Source: Pseudomonas viciae (lineage in GTDB: Bacteria > Pseudomonadota > Gammaproteobacteria > Pseudomonadales > Pseudomonadaceae). From it: a stretch of DNA of 64,000 bases. This document shows, piece after piece, positions 24,665 to 34,513 of this stretch (its first letter is position 1; each line of letters begins with the position of its first letter). Below the pieces are notes generated by a model. That model did no database searches, was not told where the DNA came from, and was given only the letters and a program-made list of their open reading frames with translations. The position numbers were made by a program, and so were the translations under genes. The stretch lies in contig NZ_CP035088.1 of the NCBI RefSeq assembly GCF_004786035.1, positions 1,338,001 through 1,402,000 on the forward strand, given 5' to 3'.

Positions 24665-25375
24665 TTAGAATTTCTCTTTGGCGGACAGGTAGCGCCACTG
24701 GCCCAACGGCACCTTGCCGATGGACACGCCGCCGATGCGGATGCGGCGAATGGCGACCACCTTGAGGCCGACCGCCTGGCAGAACAGGGCGATCACGCCC
24801 GGTTGTGGGTTTTTCATGGCAAAGCGCAAGCGGTTCTCGTTTTGCCAACTGGCCTTGACCGCTGGCAGTTCCTTGCCTTTGTAGGTCAGCCCGTGGTTCA
24901 GGCGGTTGAGGCCGTGGGCGACCATCTCGCCCTCGACTTCCACCACGTATTCCTGCTCGATCTTGGCGGCATCGGCGGTGAGCTTGCGCAAAATCTTCCA
25001 GTCCTGGGTGAACACCAGCAGCCCGCTGGCGTTGGCCTGCAGGTCGGCGCTGGCGGTCAGGCGCAGGAAGTGGCCCTTGAGTGGCCGCTTGCTGAAGCGA
25101 TGTTCTTCGCTCAGGGTCTGTGGCCCCAGGGAGGCCATCGCAGTGTCCACATCGGTGCCTGCCGGCACGTTCAGCAGGATCGTCACCGGCTCTGGCGCGG
25201 TGGCCTTGGCCTCGGGGTCGAGTTCGACTTTCTGGGTGGTGACCTTGAACTGCGGTTCATCGATCACTTCGCCATCCACGGTGACCCAGCCGCCCTCGAT
25301 GAACAGCTCAGCCTCCCGACGGGAACAGCCGACGAGTTCGATGAGGCGTTTGGAGAGACGAATCGGGTCAGTCAT
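24665..25375 (-). CDS. RsuA/RluB/RluF-family pseudouridine synthase-like protein lacking the catalytic Asp
   Basis: The 236-residue protein has an N-terminal S4 RNA-binding domain (RLSKRLIELVGCSRREAELF) and a C-terminal synthase fold with the conserved IRRIRIGG, VPLGQWRYLS and the Tyr of QEYVVEVEG. The catalytic loop, normally G-R-L-D-x-(D/N)-T-x-G-L-L, reads A-D-L-Q-A-N-A-S-G-L-L here, so Gln stands where the nucleophilic Asp should be and Asp replaces the Arg. It may be inactive as a synthase and act by binding RNA. The DNA reading in this loop is unambiguous. Confidence 0.78.
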   Translation of the reverse strand: MTDPIRLSKRLIELVGCSRREAELFIEGGWVTVDGEVIDEPQFKVTTQKVELDPEAKATAPEPVTILLNVPAGTDVDTAMASLGPQTLSEEHRFSKRPLKGHFLRLTASADLQANASGLLVFTQDWKILRKLTADAAKIEQEYVVEVEGEMVAHGLNRLNHGLTYKGKELPAVKASWQNENRLRFAMKNPQPGVIALFCQAVGLKVVAIRRIRIGGVSIGKVPLGQWRYLSAKEKF

Positions 25376-25457
25376 GACAGGGCCGTAACAAAAAGAGGGT
25401 GGGCATTGTACCTGCCTGGCGCCGGTTAATCGCGGGTCCATTTGCGCCGTGTGGCTT

Positions 25458-25931
25458 TTAGCCGCGTTGGGCCTTCAAGTCGGGTTGCTTATAGCGCATG
25501 TGCAGCAGTGGGTAAGGCTGGTTCATGCCGTCCCGTGCCGAACGCCCAACCACTTCGAACCCTTGCTTGAGGTAAAAACCCAGGGCTTGCGGGTTCTGTT
25601 CGTTGACGTCCAGTTGATCGGCGTTCAGGTGTTCCATGGCGTAGTGCAGCAGTTGTTTGCCCAGGCCCTGGCCACGGTGTTGTGGGTCGATGAACAGCAT
25701 CTCGATCTTGCCGGCCGCGACACCGGCGAAACCGGTAATCCGCTGGCGAGCGTCTCGTGTGCAGATGAGCATCACCGCATCCAGGTAACGGGTGAGCACC
25801 AGGTTTTTCAGCAGTTCGATGTAACTGTCCGGCAGAAAGTCATGGGTGGCCCGCACCGAAGCCTCCCAGACCTGGGTCAGTTCCTGGTAGTCGCTGGTTT
25901 TGGGTGTGTGGATGACCGAATGCTGACGCAT
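25458..25931 (-). CDS. GNAT-family N-acetyltransferase
   Basis: The 157-residue protein has the GNAT acetyl-CoA loop IDPQHRGQGLGKQLLHYA and the C-terminal ALGFYLKQGFEVVGRS, as in the YjgM-like group. The substrate is not predictable. It lies downstream of rimO on the same strand but is separated from it by a strong terminator, so it probably has its own promoter in the 140-bp gap. Confidence 0.85.
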   Translation of the reverse strand: MRQHSVIHTPKTSDYQELTQVWEASVRATHDFLPDSYIELLKNLVLTRYLDAVMLICTRDARQRITGFAGVAAGKIEMLFIDPQHRGQGLGKQLLHYAMEHLNADQLDVNEQNPQALGFYLKQGFEVVGRSARDGMNQPYPLLHMRYKQPDLKAQRG

Positions 25932-25984
25932 GCCCGCCTGTTCCTTGTGCTGGATTCCTGGGTTTCTTCATACGATAGCCGTAA

Positions 25985-26021
25985 AAAAGCCCCGTATCTT
26001 GTGAGGATAGCGGGGCTTTTC
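25985..26021 (-). terminator. rimO terminator
   Basis: On the minus strand, AAAAGCCCCGCTATCC pairs with the GGGGCTTTTTTAC side around a short loop and ends in a T-run. It separates rimO from the GNAT gene. Confidence 0.85.
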
Positions 26022-26071
26022 AAATTTTTCGGCTGTGAAAGAACCTGTGGGAGCCTGTAGAGCGCGGCAGA

Positions 26072-27412
26072 TCAACCGATCTGTTCAGCCCACAAGTCGT
26101 ACTCGTCGGCGTCGGTCACCTTGCACCAGACCTTGTCGCCCGGCTTGAGGTTACTGCCGTTGTCGATGAACACGTTGCCGTCGATTTCCGGGGCGTCGAA
26201 GAAGCAGCGGCCCACGGCGCCTTGCTCGTCCACTTCATCGACCAGCACTTCGATTTCGCGGCCGATGCGCATTTGCAGGCGGGCCGAGCTGATGGCCTGC
26301 TGGTGCGCCATGAAGCGGTCCCAACGGTCCTGCTTGACGTCGTCCGGCACCACATCCAAATCCAAGTCGTTGGCCGGTGCGCCTTCGACAGGGGAGTACT
26401 GGAAGCAGCCGACGCGATCGAGTTGGGCTTCGGTCAGCCAGTCCAGCAGGTACTGGAAGTCTTCTTCGGTTTCACCCGGGAAGCCGACGATGAAGGTCGA
26501 GCGGATGATCAGGTCCGGGCAGATTTCCCGCCAGTTCTTGATGCGAGCCAGGGTCTTGTCTTCGAACGCCGGACGCTTCATGGCCTTGAGGACTTTTGGG
26601 CTGGCGTGCTGGAACGGAATGTCCAGGTACGGCAGGATTTTGCCAGCGGCCATCAGCGGGATCAGTTCGTCGACATGCGGGTACGGGTAGACGTAATGCA
26701 GGCGGACCCAGACGCCGAGGGTGCTGAGGGCTTCGCACAGTTCGGTCATGCGGGTTTTCACCGGCGCGCCGTTCCAGAAGCCGGTGCGGTATTTCACGTC
26801 GACACCGTAGGCGCTGGTGTCCTGGGAGATCACCAGCAGTTCCTTGACGCCGGCCTTGACCAGGCGTTGGGCTTCGTCGAGCACATCGCCCACTGGACGG
26901 CTCACCAGTTTGCCGCGCATCGACGGGATGATGCAGAAGCTGCAGCTGTGGTTGCAGCCCTCGGAAATCTTCAGGTACGCGTAGTGGCGCGGGGTCAGCT
27001 TGATGCCTTGCGGCGGCACCAGGTCGATCAGCGGGTTGTGGTCCTGGCGTGGAGGTACCACGTCATGCACGGCATTGACCACCTGCTCGTACTGCTGCGG
27101 ACCGGTCACGGCCAGCACGCTCGGGTGCACGTTGCGGATGTTGCCTTCTTCCACGCCCATGCAACCGGTGACGATGACCTTGCCGTTTTCCTTGATGGCC
27201 TCGCCGATCACTTCCAGGGACTCGGCCTTGGCCGAATCGATGAAACCGCAGGTGTTGACCACCACCACATCGGCGTCCTGATACGTGGACACAACGTCAT
27301 AGCCTTCCATGCGCAGCTGGGTCAGGATGCGCTCGGAGTCGACCAGAGCTTTCGGGCAACCCAGGGATACGAAGCCAACCTTCGGATTGGCTGGCGCGGT
27401 AGTGGTGGACAT
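26072..27412 (-). CDS. rimO: Ribosomal protein S12 methylthiotransferase RimO
   Basis: The 446-residue radical-SAM enzyme adds a methylthio group to Asp89 of ribosomal protein S12. The N-terminal UPF0004 domain has three cluster Cys ([29 protein letters not shown]), the radical-SAM motif is CNHSCSFC, and a TRAM domain closes the C-terminus ([18 protein letters not shown]). The ATG at 27412 is chosen because conserved sequence begins soon after it. kup is divergent. Confidence 0.95.
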   Translation of the reverse strand: MSTTTAPANPKVGFVSLGCPKALVDSERILTQLRMEGYDVVSTYQDADVVVVNTCGFIDSAKAESLEVIGEAIKENGKVIVTGCMGVEEGNIRNVHPSVLAVTGPQQYEQVVNAVHDVVPPRQDHNPLIDLVPPQGIKLTPRHYAYLKISEGCNHSCSFCIIPSMRGKLVSRPVGDVLDEAQRLVKAGVKELLVISQDTSAYGVDVKYRTGFWNGAPVKTRMTELCEALSTLGVWVRLHYVYPYPHVDELIPLMAAGKILPYLDIPFQHASPKVLKAMKRPAFEDKTLARIKNWREICPDLIIRSTFIVGFPGETEEDFQYLLDWLTEAQLDRVGCFQYSPVEGAPANDLDLDVVPDDVKQDRWDRFMAHQQAISSARLQMRIGREIEVLVDEVDEQGAVGRCFFDAPEIDGNVFIDNGSNLKPGDKVWCKVTDADEYDLWAEQIG

Positions 27413-27685
27413 GTCTAACCTCGGTGTAGGGGGGATCGTCTCTTGCCGAGACAGGGCGCCTGACGCGCCTCTGATCAAAAAGTGCGCAATTCTATCCATG
27501 GTCGACGCACTTGACCAGCTTTATACCGGGAAATACGACGAGTGCTGCGCTATGCTTCGCGCCTTTGCGGCCACTGAAAATTTACAGTCAAACAATAATC
27601 TGTAACAGGAAGTTAGGTGGCGCAGGTGCAAGGTTAAGCGTAGTGCTTCTTTCCAGGAAGCCGGATCAGGTAACGGGAGTGTTGG

Positions 27686-29587
27686 ATGGAGCAGGCAGAG
27701 AGTCGGTCGTCGGGTGCCGCGCATGGTGCGGCCAAGCCAATAAGCATGCTGGTGGCGGCGGCCGGGGTGGTTTATGGAGACATTGGCACCAGTCCCTTGT
27801 ACACCATCAAGGAAGTGTTTTCCGGCCAATATGGCGTGCAAGTCAACCATGACGGCGTGTTCGGAATCCTGGCGCTGATCTTCTGGTCGCTGATCTGGGT
27901 GGTCTCGATCAAATACGTGCTGTTCATCCTGCGGGCCGACAACCAGGGCGAGGGCGGCATCATGTCGCTGACGGCGCTGGCCCGGCGGGCGTCAGCCGCC
28001 TATCCCAGGTTGCGCACTGTGCTGGTGATTCTCGGGCTGATCGGTGCCTCGCTGTTTTATGGCGACAGCATGATTACCCCGGCAATTTCCGTGTTGTCAG
28101 CGGTAGAGGGGTTGGAGGTGGCCTTCGATGGTCTGGAGCACTGGGTCGTGCCCATGTCGCTGGTGATCCTGGTGGGGCTTTTTCTGATTCAGAAGCACGG
28201 AACCGACCGGATCGGCAAATTGTTCGGGCCGGTGATGGTGTTGTGGTTCGTGGTTCTTGGGGGCCTGGGCGTCCACGGCATCGTTCAACATCCAGAAGTG
28301 CTCAATGCCTTGAATCCGGCCTGGGGCGTGCGCTTTTTTATTGTCCATCCGGGGGTAGGCGTCGCCATTCTGGGCGCTGTGGTATTGGCTTTGACCGGCG
28401 CTGAAGCCTTGTATGCGGACATGGGCCACTTCGGTCGTAAACCGATTGCGCGGGCCTGGTTCGCCCTTGTGCTGCCGGGGCTGGTGCTCAATTATTTCGG
28501 CCAGGGCGCCTTGCTGTTGGAAAATCCGGAGGCCGCGCGCAATCCGTTCTATCTGTTGGCGCCGGACTGGGCCCTGATACCCCTGGTGGTGCTCTCGACC
28601 CTCGCCACCGTGATCGCCTCGCAAGCAGTGATTTCCGGCGCGTTCTCGCTGACACGGCAGGCCATCCAGCTCGGGTACATTCCGCGCATGCATATCCAGC
28701 ACACCTCCAGCGCCGAGCAGGGCCAGATCTACATTGGTGCGGTGAACTGGGCGTTGATGGTGGGTGTGATCCTGTTGGTGCTCGGCTTCGAGTCGTCCGG
28801 TGCCTTGGCGTCGGCCTATGGCGTGGCGGTGACCGGAACCATGTTGATTACCAGCATTCTGGTGTCGGCGGTGGCGTTGCTGCTGTGGAAATGGCCGCCT
28901 CTGCTGACGGTGCCGCTGCTGGTAGGTTTCCTATTGGTGGATGGTCTGTTCTTCGCCGCCAACGTCCCGAAAATTGTGCAGGGCGGTGCGTTTCCGGTGT
29001 TGGCGGGAATCGTGCTGTTCGTTCTGATGACCACCTGGAAGCGTGGCAAGGAATTGCTGGTGGATCGATTGGACGAAGGCGCGTTGCCGCTGCCGATCTT
29101 CATTAGCAGTATTCGCGTGCAACCGCCCCATCGCGTACAGGGCACCGCCGTGTTCCTGACCGCGCGCCCGGACGCCGTGCCCCATGCGCTGTTGCACAAC
29201 CTGCTGCACAACCAGGTGCTGCACGAGCAGGTGGTGCTGCTGACGGTGGTGTACGAAGACATTCCCCGGGTCCCGCCGCAACGGCGCTTCGAGGTCGATG
29301 CCTATGGCGAAGGGTTCTTCCGGGTGATCCTGCATTTCGGCTTTACCGACGAGCCGGACGTCCCGCAGGCGCTCAAGCTTTGCCATCTGGATGACCTGGA
29401 CTTCAGCCCGATGCGCACCACCTACTTCCTCAGCCGCGAGACCGTCATCGCCTCCAAGCTCGAGGGCATGGCCCGCTGGCGCGAGTTGCTGTTCGCCTTC
29501 ATGCTGAAAAATGCCAATGGCAACTTGCGCTTCTTCAATCTGCCACTGAACCGGGTGATTGAGTTGGGAACGCAGGTCGAGATGTAA
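27686..29587 (+). CDS. kup: Kup-type low-affinity potassium transporter
   Basis: The 633-residue protein takes up potassium with protons. It starts with a short cytosolic part and the signature [19 protein letters not shown], then about 12 transmembrane segments, and ends in a cytosolic domain from about residue 450. The motifs [19 protein letters not shown] and [15 protein letters not shown] are typical. Length matches the family. A terminator follows immediately. Confidence 0.96.
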   Translation: MEQAESRSSGAAHGAAKPISMLVAAAGVVYGDIGTSPLYTIKEVFSGQYGVQVNHDGVFGILALIFWSLIWVVSIKYVLFILRADNQGEGGIMSLTALARRASAAYPRLRTVLVILGLIGASLFYGDSMITPAISVLSAVEGLEVAFDGLEHWVVPMSLVILVGLFLIQKHGTDRIGKLFGPVMVLWFVVLGGLGVHGIVQHPEVLNALNPAWGVRFFIVHPGVGVAILGAVVLALTGAEALYADMGHFGRKPIARAWFALVLPGLVLNYFGQGALLLENPEAARNPFYLLAPDWALIPLVVLSTLATVIASQAVISGAFSLTRQAIQLGYIPRMHIQHTSSAEQGQIYIGAVNWALMVGVILLVLGFESSGALASAYGVAVTGTMLITSILVSAVALLLWKWPPLLTVPLLVGFLLVDGLFFAANVPKIVQGGAFPVLAGIVLFVLMTTWKRGKELLVDRLDEGALPLPIFISSIRVQPPHRVQGTAVFLTARPDAVPHALLHNLLHNQVLHEQVVLLTVVYEDIPRVPPQRRFEVDAYGEGFFRVILHFGFTDEPDVPQALKLCHLDDLDFSPMRTTYFLSRETVIASKLEGMARWRELLFAFMLKNANGNLRFFNLPLNRVIELGTQVEM

Positions 29588-29597
29588 AAACTGGGCA

Positions 29598-29634
29598 AAA
29601 GCCCCCGTTGCCTGGCGGTAGCGGGGGCTTTTTT
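29598..29634 (+). terminator. kup terminator
   Basis: AAGCCCCCG(TT)GCC pairs with GGC(GGTA)CGGGGGCTT, followed by seven T. Confidence 0.88.
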
Positions 29635-29672
29635 TGTGGGTGATACATATGCTGATACCAAACCAAAAACTT

Positions 29673-29700
29673 TATGGGAGCGAGCAAGCCCGCTCCCATA
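29673..29700. repeat. REP palindrome
   Basis: TATGGGAGCGAGCAAGCCCGCTCCCATA is a near-perfect palindrome of the GTGGGAGC class with T/A at its ends, between the kup and acvB terminators. Confidence 0.75.
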
Positions 29701-29728
29701 AAGAGGTGTGTGCAAGCCGAGCGGCCAC

Positions 29729-29769
29729 AAAAAAGCCCCGGCAGCCATAAGGCTGCAGGGGCTTCTCGT
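29729..29769 (-). terminator. acvB terminator
   Basis: On the minus strand, AAGCCCCTGCAGCCTT pairs with AAGGCTGCCGGGGCTT and runs into a T-stretch, 16 bases after the acvB stop. Confidence 0.85.
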
Positions 29770-29784
29770 TAAGCGTGTATCAGA

Positions 29785-31074
29785 TCACTGCTCGGCAACC
29801 TTGGTCTGCCGCTTATTGATCTCGTCCACCAGGCGCTTGGCCAGGGCCGGGTAGTTTTCGTCAAAGTGGTGGCCGCCAGGCAGTTTGATGACTTCGCCCA
29901 CGGCGGTCTTGTCGGTGCAACCGCTTTCGTCGGCCTCTTCGCCACCATAGATGCACACCACTTTCTCGGCAGGCAGCTTGGCCATTTCCGGGCCAGTGGC
30001 GGCTTCAGTGCCGGCGTTGCCGAGCCAGCCTTCAACCTCGATCTCGAAGCTGCCAGTGCGGGCAAAGGCCAACAGGATGATCGCATCGACCCGCTGTTGC
30101 TCGGTGGCCGGCAAGCGGTTGTAGATCGCCGGCAGCACGTCGGCACCGAAGGAGTAGCCGGTCAGGATAAAGCGCTTGGTGCCCCAGACCTGGCGGTAGT
30201 GCTGCATCAGTTCGGTGAGGTCCGCCGCACTCTGCTCCGGGCTCTTGTGCTGCCAGTAGTAACGCAGGGTATCGATGCCGACCACCGGGTAGCCGATCTT
30301 GGCCATTTCATCGGCCACGTCACGGTCCAGGTCACGCCAGCCGCCGTCTCCGGAGAGGAACAGGGTCACGGTATCCTTTGTCTGGCTGGCGGGGACTTCT
30401 ACCACCGGAATGCTCAGGCCGCCCTTGGCCTTGTCGGTGCCCACCAGGATTTTGCGCAGTTCGTTGTTCAGCACTTGCGGCAGGTTGATGTCGTAGTCGC
30501 TGATGCTGGTTTCGGCATTTTTCTGATCCCGTACGAAACCGGCGCTGGTGTCGTCAGGGTTATCGTTCCAGGCCACCAGCCAGTGACCGTGGGCCGCGCT
30601 TTTAGGTAACAGGTGGGTACAGCCGGGTTTTTCCAGGGCCAGGTCCACCGATACGGCCTTGGCCTTGTCATCCTTCTGCTCGGCCAGCCAACGCCAGGCC
30701 AGCACGGCGCCAGGGCCGATGCCGCTGACCAGCGTGGCGGGGCCCTGAAGCTGCCGCAGACCCGTCTGCAAGGCGCGGCCTTGGAGCATGCAGTCCTTGG
30801 GCAGGATCACCTGGACGATCTGCGCCGAGCCGCTGCGGCTGAGGGTCGCCAGTTGCGTGTCGCTGAGCTTTTGCTCTTCATTGACCGCCACCAGCACCTG
30901 GGCGCGGGGCTTGGTGCCAGGGATGACCCGGGTCATCGCTGTGCCATCCACGGGGGCCAGTTGTTCCAGGGTCGGTTCCGGGGCCGGGCGGTTCCAGTAC
31001 CAGTAACCGCCACCGAGAATCACCGCCAGCACCAGCAGGGCGGCCATTACGTATCGCCAGGAGCGTTGAATCAT
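29785..31074 (-). CDS. acvB: AcvB/VirJ-family periplasmic hydrolase (probable alanyl-phosphatidylglycerol hydrolase)
   Basis: The 429-residue protein has an N-terminal signal anchor (residues about 8-26), a linker domain and a C-terminal alpha/beta hydrolase domain with nucleophile motif GYSFG and a likely catalytic His in LPGGHHFDENY; SGDGGWRDLD is the family signature. In P. aeruginosa the homologue PA0919 hydrolyses alanyl-PG made by the neighbouring MprF-type synthase (PA0920). The same order is seen here, and its ATG overlaps the mprF stop by one base, so the two are co-translated. Confidence 0.85.
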   Translation of the reverse strand: MIQRSWRYVMAALLVLAVILGGGYWYWNRPAPEPTLEQLAPVDGTAMTRVIPGTKPRAQVLVAVNEEQKLSDTQLATLSRSGSAQIVQVILPKDCMLQGRALQTGLRQLQGPATLVSGIGPGAVLAWRWLAEQKDDKAKAVSVDLALEKPGCTHLLPKSAAHGHWLVAWNDNPDDTSAGFVRDQKNAETSISDYDINLPQVLNNELRKILVGTDKAKGGLSIPVVEVPASQTKDTVTLFLSGDGGWRDLDRDVADEMAKIGYPVVGIDTLRYYWQHKSPEQSAADLTELMQHYRQVWGTKRFILTGYSFGADVLPAIYNRLPATEQQRVDAIILLAFARTGSFEIEVEGWLGNAGTEAATGPEMAKLPAEKVVCIYGGEEADESGCTDKTAVGEVIKLPGGHHFDENYPALAKRLVDEINKRQTKVAEQ

Positions 31075-33716
31075 CAGCGTTTCACCAATCCAGTCAGGCC
31101 GCCTGCAATCAGGGCAGCGGTATCGGCCAGCGCCACCAGCGGATCGAGTCCGGCGGGGACGGCCATGTAACGAGGTTCCCAGTCAGGCTGGAATTTGTCT
31201 TTGAAGCGGCGCAGCCCTTGGAAATTGTAGAGCTGCTCGCCACGGCGGAACACCATTGAACCCAGGCGTTGGGTCAGCGGCGCGCCGCGACGCGGTTGCA
31301 GGCCCGACAGCGGGACCATGCCGAGGCTGAAGCGGGCGTAGTCATGGTTTTTATAGTGTTGGATGAGGCCGACCATCATGAATTCCATGGTCAGCTTCGG
31401 GGCTTCGGGGTGGGCGCGCATCAGATCGAGGCTGGCCAGATCGTGGCTGTGGGTCTCCAGCAGGTTGGCGAATGCAACCGGGCGGCCTTCGAAACGAATC
31501 ACCGCGATGCGAAAATGCTTGAGGTAGTCGTCGCTGAAGCGGCCCAGGGAGAAACCTTTCTCGCGCACGTTCTTGCCGGTCAGCCAGGCATCGGAAATGA
31601 CCTTGAGCTCCTCCATCGGCGCCTGGCCCGGCTCGTGGATCTCCAGCGATAGGCCATCACGGGTGCCGCGGTTCCAGGTATAGCGCAAGTCCTTCATCTC
31701 TTTGCCCTTGGCTTCGAGATCGAAGCGCTTGAGATCGACCCGTGCTTCCTCGCCCAGCTTGATCGCCGTCAGGCCAATGTCCATGTAGTAGGGCAGGTTC
31801 TCGGCACGCACCTGATAGAACACCGGGCGGGCATGGTGGATGTCACACAGGTCGCGGAACTGCCAGATCATTTCGGCTCGTTGCTGGGTCGGCCCGATCG
31901 GGTCGTACAGCGCCACCAGGCTGCGGCCACGGCGGGCGTACATCAGGAACGCCTCGTCATTGGGGTGAAACAGCAGTGCCTTGTCACCGGTCAGGGCCAG
32001 GCCACCGTCGGGTTGCGAAGACGTCATGAGAATCGTCTTGGCCCGCTCCAGTTCATCAGCCGTCGGTAAATGGATCACCGGACGAGCAGTGCGCAGCAGC
32101 CAGGTCAGGGATACCACCACCAGCAGTACCGCGGCGCCCAGCAGCGAGCGCAGGCCGCGAGGAGCGTCGGCATCGAGGGTGAACTGCCACCAGAGTTGAT
32201 GGCTGTAGGGAACGTCCTGGTAGGCAAACAGCAGCAACCAGGTCGACGCACCGAGCACACAGAGGCTGGCGATCAGGAACAGCGGGGAAAATGGCAGCTC
32301 GGTCAGGCGGCTCGGACGATAAAAGGAACGTCGGAACACCGCCAGCAGGGCGGCTGTCAGCGTCAGCAGGGTGGCTTCTTCCCAGTCGAAGCCTTTGAGC
32401 AGCGAGAGCAGGGCGCCCACTAGAAGCAACACGGTGGTCAGCATCCAGGCGGCTGACAGGCGACGGCGCAGGCCTTGGGCGAGCAACAGGCAGAGCACGC
32501 CCACCAGGCTGGCGCCGAGGTGCGACGCGTCCACCAGCCGATGAGGGATCAGGAAACCGATGTGCTCCAGGCGGGTATCGATTTCCGGTGTCACGCCGGA
32601 AAACAGCAGTACCACACCCGAAAGGAACACCAGCACCGCCAGGATCGGCGCTGCGAAACCCGAGGCTGCCCGCAGGGTCTGGCGGGTCTGGAACAGTCGT
32701 TGTGCCTCGTTGATCAGCAACAGCACACAGGCCACCAGCATCGGCAGCAGGACGTAGATCAAGCGATACAGCAGCAGGGCGGCGGCCAGTGGCGCGGCCC
32801 CCAGCTTGTCGGCAAACGCGGCCAGCAGGATCGCTTCGAATACCCCGACCCCGCCAGGCACATGACTGAGCACCCCGGCGGCCAGCGCCAGCAAGTACAC
32901 CAGCAGGAACGCGCCGAAGGGCGGTGCTTCAGGCAGCAACAAATACAGCACTGTAGCGGCAGCCGCGACATCCAGCGCGGTGATGACCAATTGCAGGAGC
33001 GTCAGGCGTCGGCCCGGCATGCGCAGCGTGCGGCGGCCGGCCTTGACCAGAAGGGCGTCGCGATAGGGCTGCTCTGGCAGGCGTCGACGATAAATGCCGA
33101 TGGCCAGCACACAGGTGAGCAGCAGCACCGCCACGGAAATCGCCCCCAGCAAGGTGGCCGGCAAGTGCAGTGCGACAGACGCGGCGGGCAAGTTACTGAG
33201 CGTTGCCAGGGCGGCCAAGGGTGGCAGCGCGCAGCCCAGGGACAGGCTGGCGAACAAGGTCATGTGGGCGACATCCGATGCCCCCAGGCCGTGGCGGGCA
33301 TACAGACGGTAGCGCACCGAGCCGCCCGACAGCAGTGACAGGCCGATGGCATTGCCAATGGCAAACGCAGTGAATCCACCCAGGATCATGGTTTGCGGCG
33401 GCAGCGTCACGCCAGCATAGCGGCTGGCGGACCACTCATAACCCAGCAGGATGATAAAGCCAGCCACTGTGGCGGCGAACGCACCGAGCAGCGCCGGTCG
33501 TGGCACTTCCAGAATCGAGTCGTGCAGGGCGTAGAGATCGAGCTCGCTCAGCAGGTGACGACAGGCAATCAGAGCAATCGCGAACAGCAGCAGCGTGACG
33601 GCTAGGCCGATAGGTTGGCGGTATTGACTGATCCGGTCCAGCCAGCGCAAACGCTCGGCCTTGATCGGTTGTATCGCAGAAACTGTATCTTGCGGGTCAG
33701 ACGAGTGAGCGCGCAT
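31074..33716 (-). CDS. mprF: MprF: aminoacyl-phosphatidylglycerol synthase/flippase
   Basis: The 880-residue protein has an N-terminal flippase part with about 14 transmembrane helices (IALIACRHLLSELDLYAL; LSGGSVRYRLYARHGL; SHVPGGVGVFEAILL) and a C-terminal soluble GNAT-like synthase from about residue 540 (LMYARRGRSLVALYDPIG; FMMVGLIQHYKNHDYARFS). It transfers an amino acid, alanine in Pseudomonas, from tRNA to phosphatidylglycerol and flips the product, lowering surface charge. Starting at ATG 33716 is preferred to the TTG one codon earlier. acvB follows in the same operon. Confidence 0.93.
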   Translation of the reverse strand: MRAHSSDPQDTVSAIQPIKAERLRWLDRISQYRQPIGLAVTLLLFAIALIACRHLLSELDLYALHDSILEVPRPALLGAFAATVAGFIILLGYEWSASRYAGVTLPPQTMILGGFTAFAIGNAIGLSLLSGGSVRYRLYARHGLGASDVAHMTLFASLSLGCALPPLAALATLSNLPAASVALHLPATLLGAISVAVLLLTCVLAIGIYRRRLPEQPYRDALLVKAGRRTLRMPGRRLTLLQLVITALDVAAAATVLYLLLPEAPPFGAFLLVYLLALAAGVLSHVPGGVGVFEAILLAAFADKLGAAPLAAALLLYRLIYVLLPMLVACVLLLINEAQRLFQTRQTLRAASGFAAPILAVLVFLSGVVLLFSGVTPEIDTRLEHIGFLIPHRLVDASHLGASLVGVLCLLLAQGLRRRLSAAWMLTTVLLLVGALLSLLKGFDWEEATLLTLTAALLAVFRRSFYRPSRLTELPFSPLFLIASLCVLGASTWLLLFAYQDVPYSHQLWWQFTLDADAPRGLRSLLGAAVLLVVVSLTWLLRTARPVIHLPTADELERAKTILMTSSQPDGGLALTGDKALLFHPNDEAFLMYARRGRSLVALYDPIGPTQQRAEMIWQFRDLCDIHHARPVFYQVRAENLPYYMDIGLTAIKLGEEARVDLKRFDLEAKGKEMKDLRYTWNRGTRDGLSLEIHEPGQAPMEELKVISDAWLTGKNVREKGFSLGRFSDDYLKHFRIAVIRFEGRPVAFANLLETHSHDLASLDLMRAHPEAPKLTMEFMMVGLIQHYKNHDYARFSLGMVPLSGLQPRRGAPLTQRLGSMVFRRGEQLYNFQGLRRFKDKFQPDWEPRYMAVPAGLDPLVALADTAALIAGGLTGLVKR

Positions 33717-33830
33717 CAATCACCTCTTGAGCTATGCGCGACAGGATGGGGGTATCCAGCCAAGTTACCAATCCCTGCGGAGGAAAATAATTACAAAATC
33801 TTTGTAATGTAGTCTTTTTCGCCACACACA

Positions 33831-33862
33831 AAAAAAGGCCACTCTTTCGAGTAGCCTTTCTT
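33831..33862 (-). terminator. Terminator of the first initiator tRNA gene
   Basis: On the minus strand, AAGGCTACTCG pairs with CGAGTGGCCTT-like bases around AAAG and ends in a T-run, directly after the tRNA. Confidence 0.8.
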
Positions 33863-33868
33863 GATATT

Positions 33869-33945
<77 letters not shown>

Positions 33946-34117
33946 TCTGTGTGGCGGCATTCTACAGGCGAACGCTTGAGTGTCAACCGTTAAAAGGTCG
34001 TGGGATCAAATAAACGGCCAATCGGTGTAAATGCTCGAAATCAAAAGGAAATTGTCCTACAGCTTTCGCCTTTGTGTGTAGTGATCCCATCCAGCGTGGC
34101 AAAACAGGCGCGCACAA

Positions 34118-34149
34118 AAAAGGCCACTCTTTCGAGTAGCCTTTTTTGA
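34118..34149 (-). terminator. Terminator of the second initiator tRNA gene
   Basis: Almost identical to the hairpin at 33831-33862, which shows that tRNA and terminator were duplicated together. Confidence 0.8.
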
Positions 34150-34153
34150 TGTT

Positions 34154-34230
<77 letters not shown>

Positions 34231-34447
34231 TCTGTGTGTCGGCATTCTACAGAGAATCGAACAGCTGTCAACCCAGGTCCCATAAAAACCTGTTCCGCTT
34301 CAATCGCTTAGCCTCGCTCAAAGGCATTGTGACAGCGCTGTGACGCAGGCCTGGCAAGGGCTGGCGCTCTATCGGGTGGTTCGTTGCGATTGAGGAAATG
34401 AATTTATGTAGGTTCTTTCCGGCCTCGGTGAAGGATCTTTCAAACTA

Positions 34448-34463
34448 CTGGTGCTATATACAG
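34448..34463 (+). promoter_or_regulatory. LexA (SOS) box upstream of dinB
   Basis: CTGGTGCTATATACAG fits CTG-N10-CAG with an AT-rich centre, 51 bases before the dinB start. Confidence 0.85.
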
Positions 34464-34513
34464 GTACCGATGCGATACTGATAACCCGATTCGTCGCACA
34501 CTCCGCTTCCTTT

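Noticed and set aside
23663..25429. 588-codon plus-strand open frame opposite trmO, the yehS-like gene and the pseudouridine synthase-like gene
   Set aside because: It spans three recognisable minus-strand genes and is rich in His, Gln and Ala as expected for a GC shadow.
26222..27418. 398-codon plus-strand frame opposite rimO
   Set aside because: Shadow of rimO, with no ribosome site and no domain.
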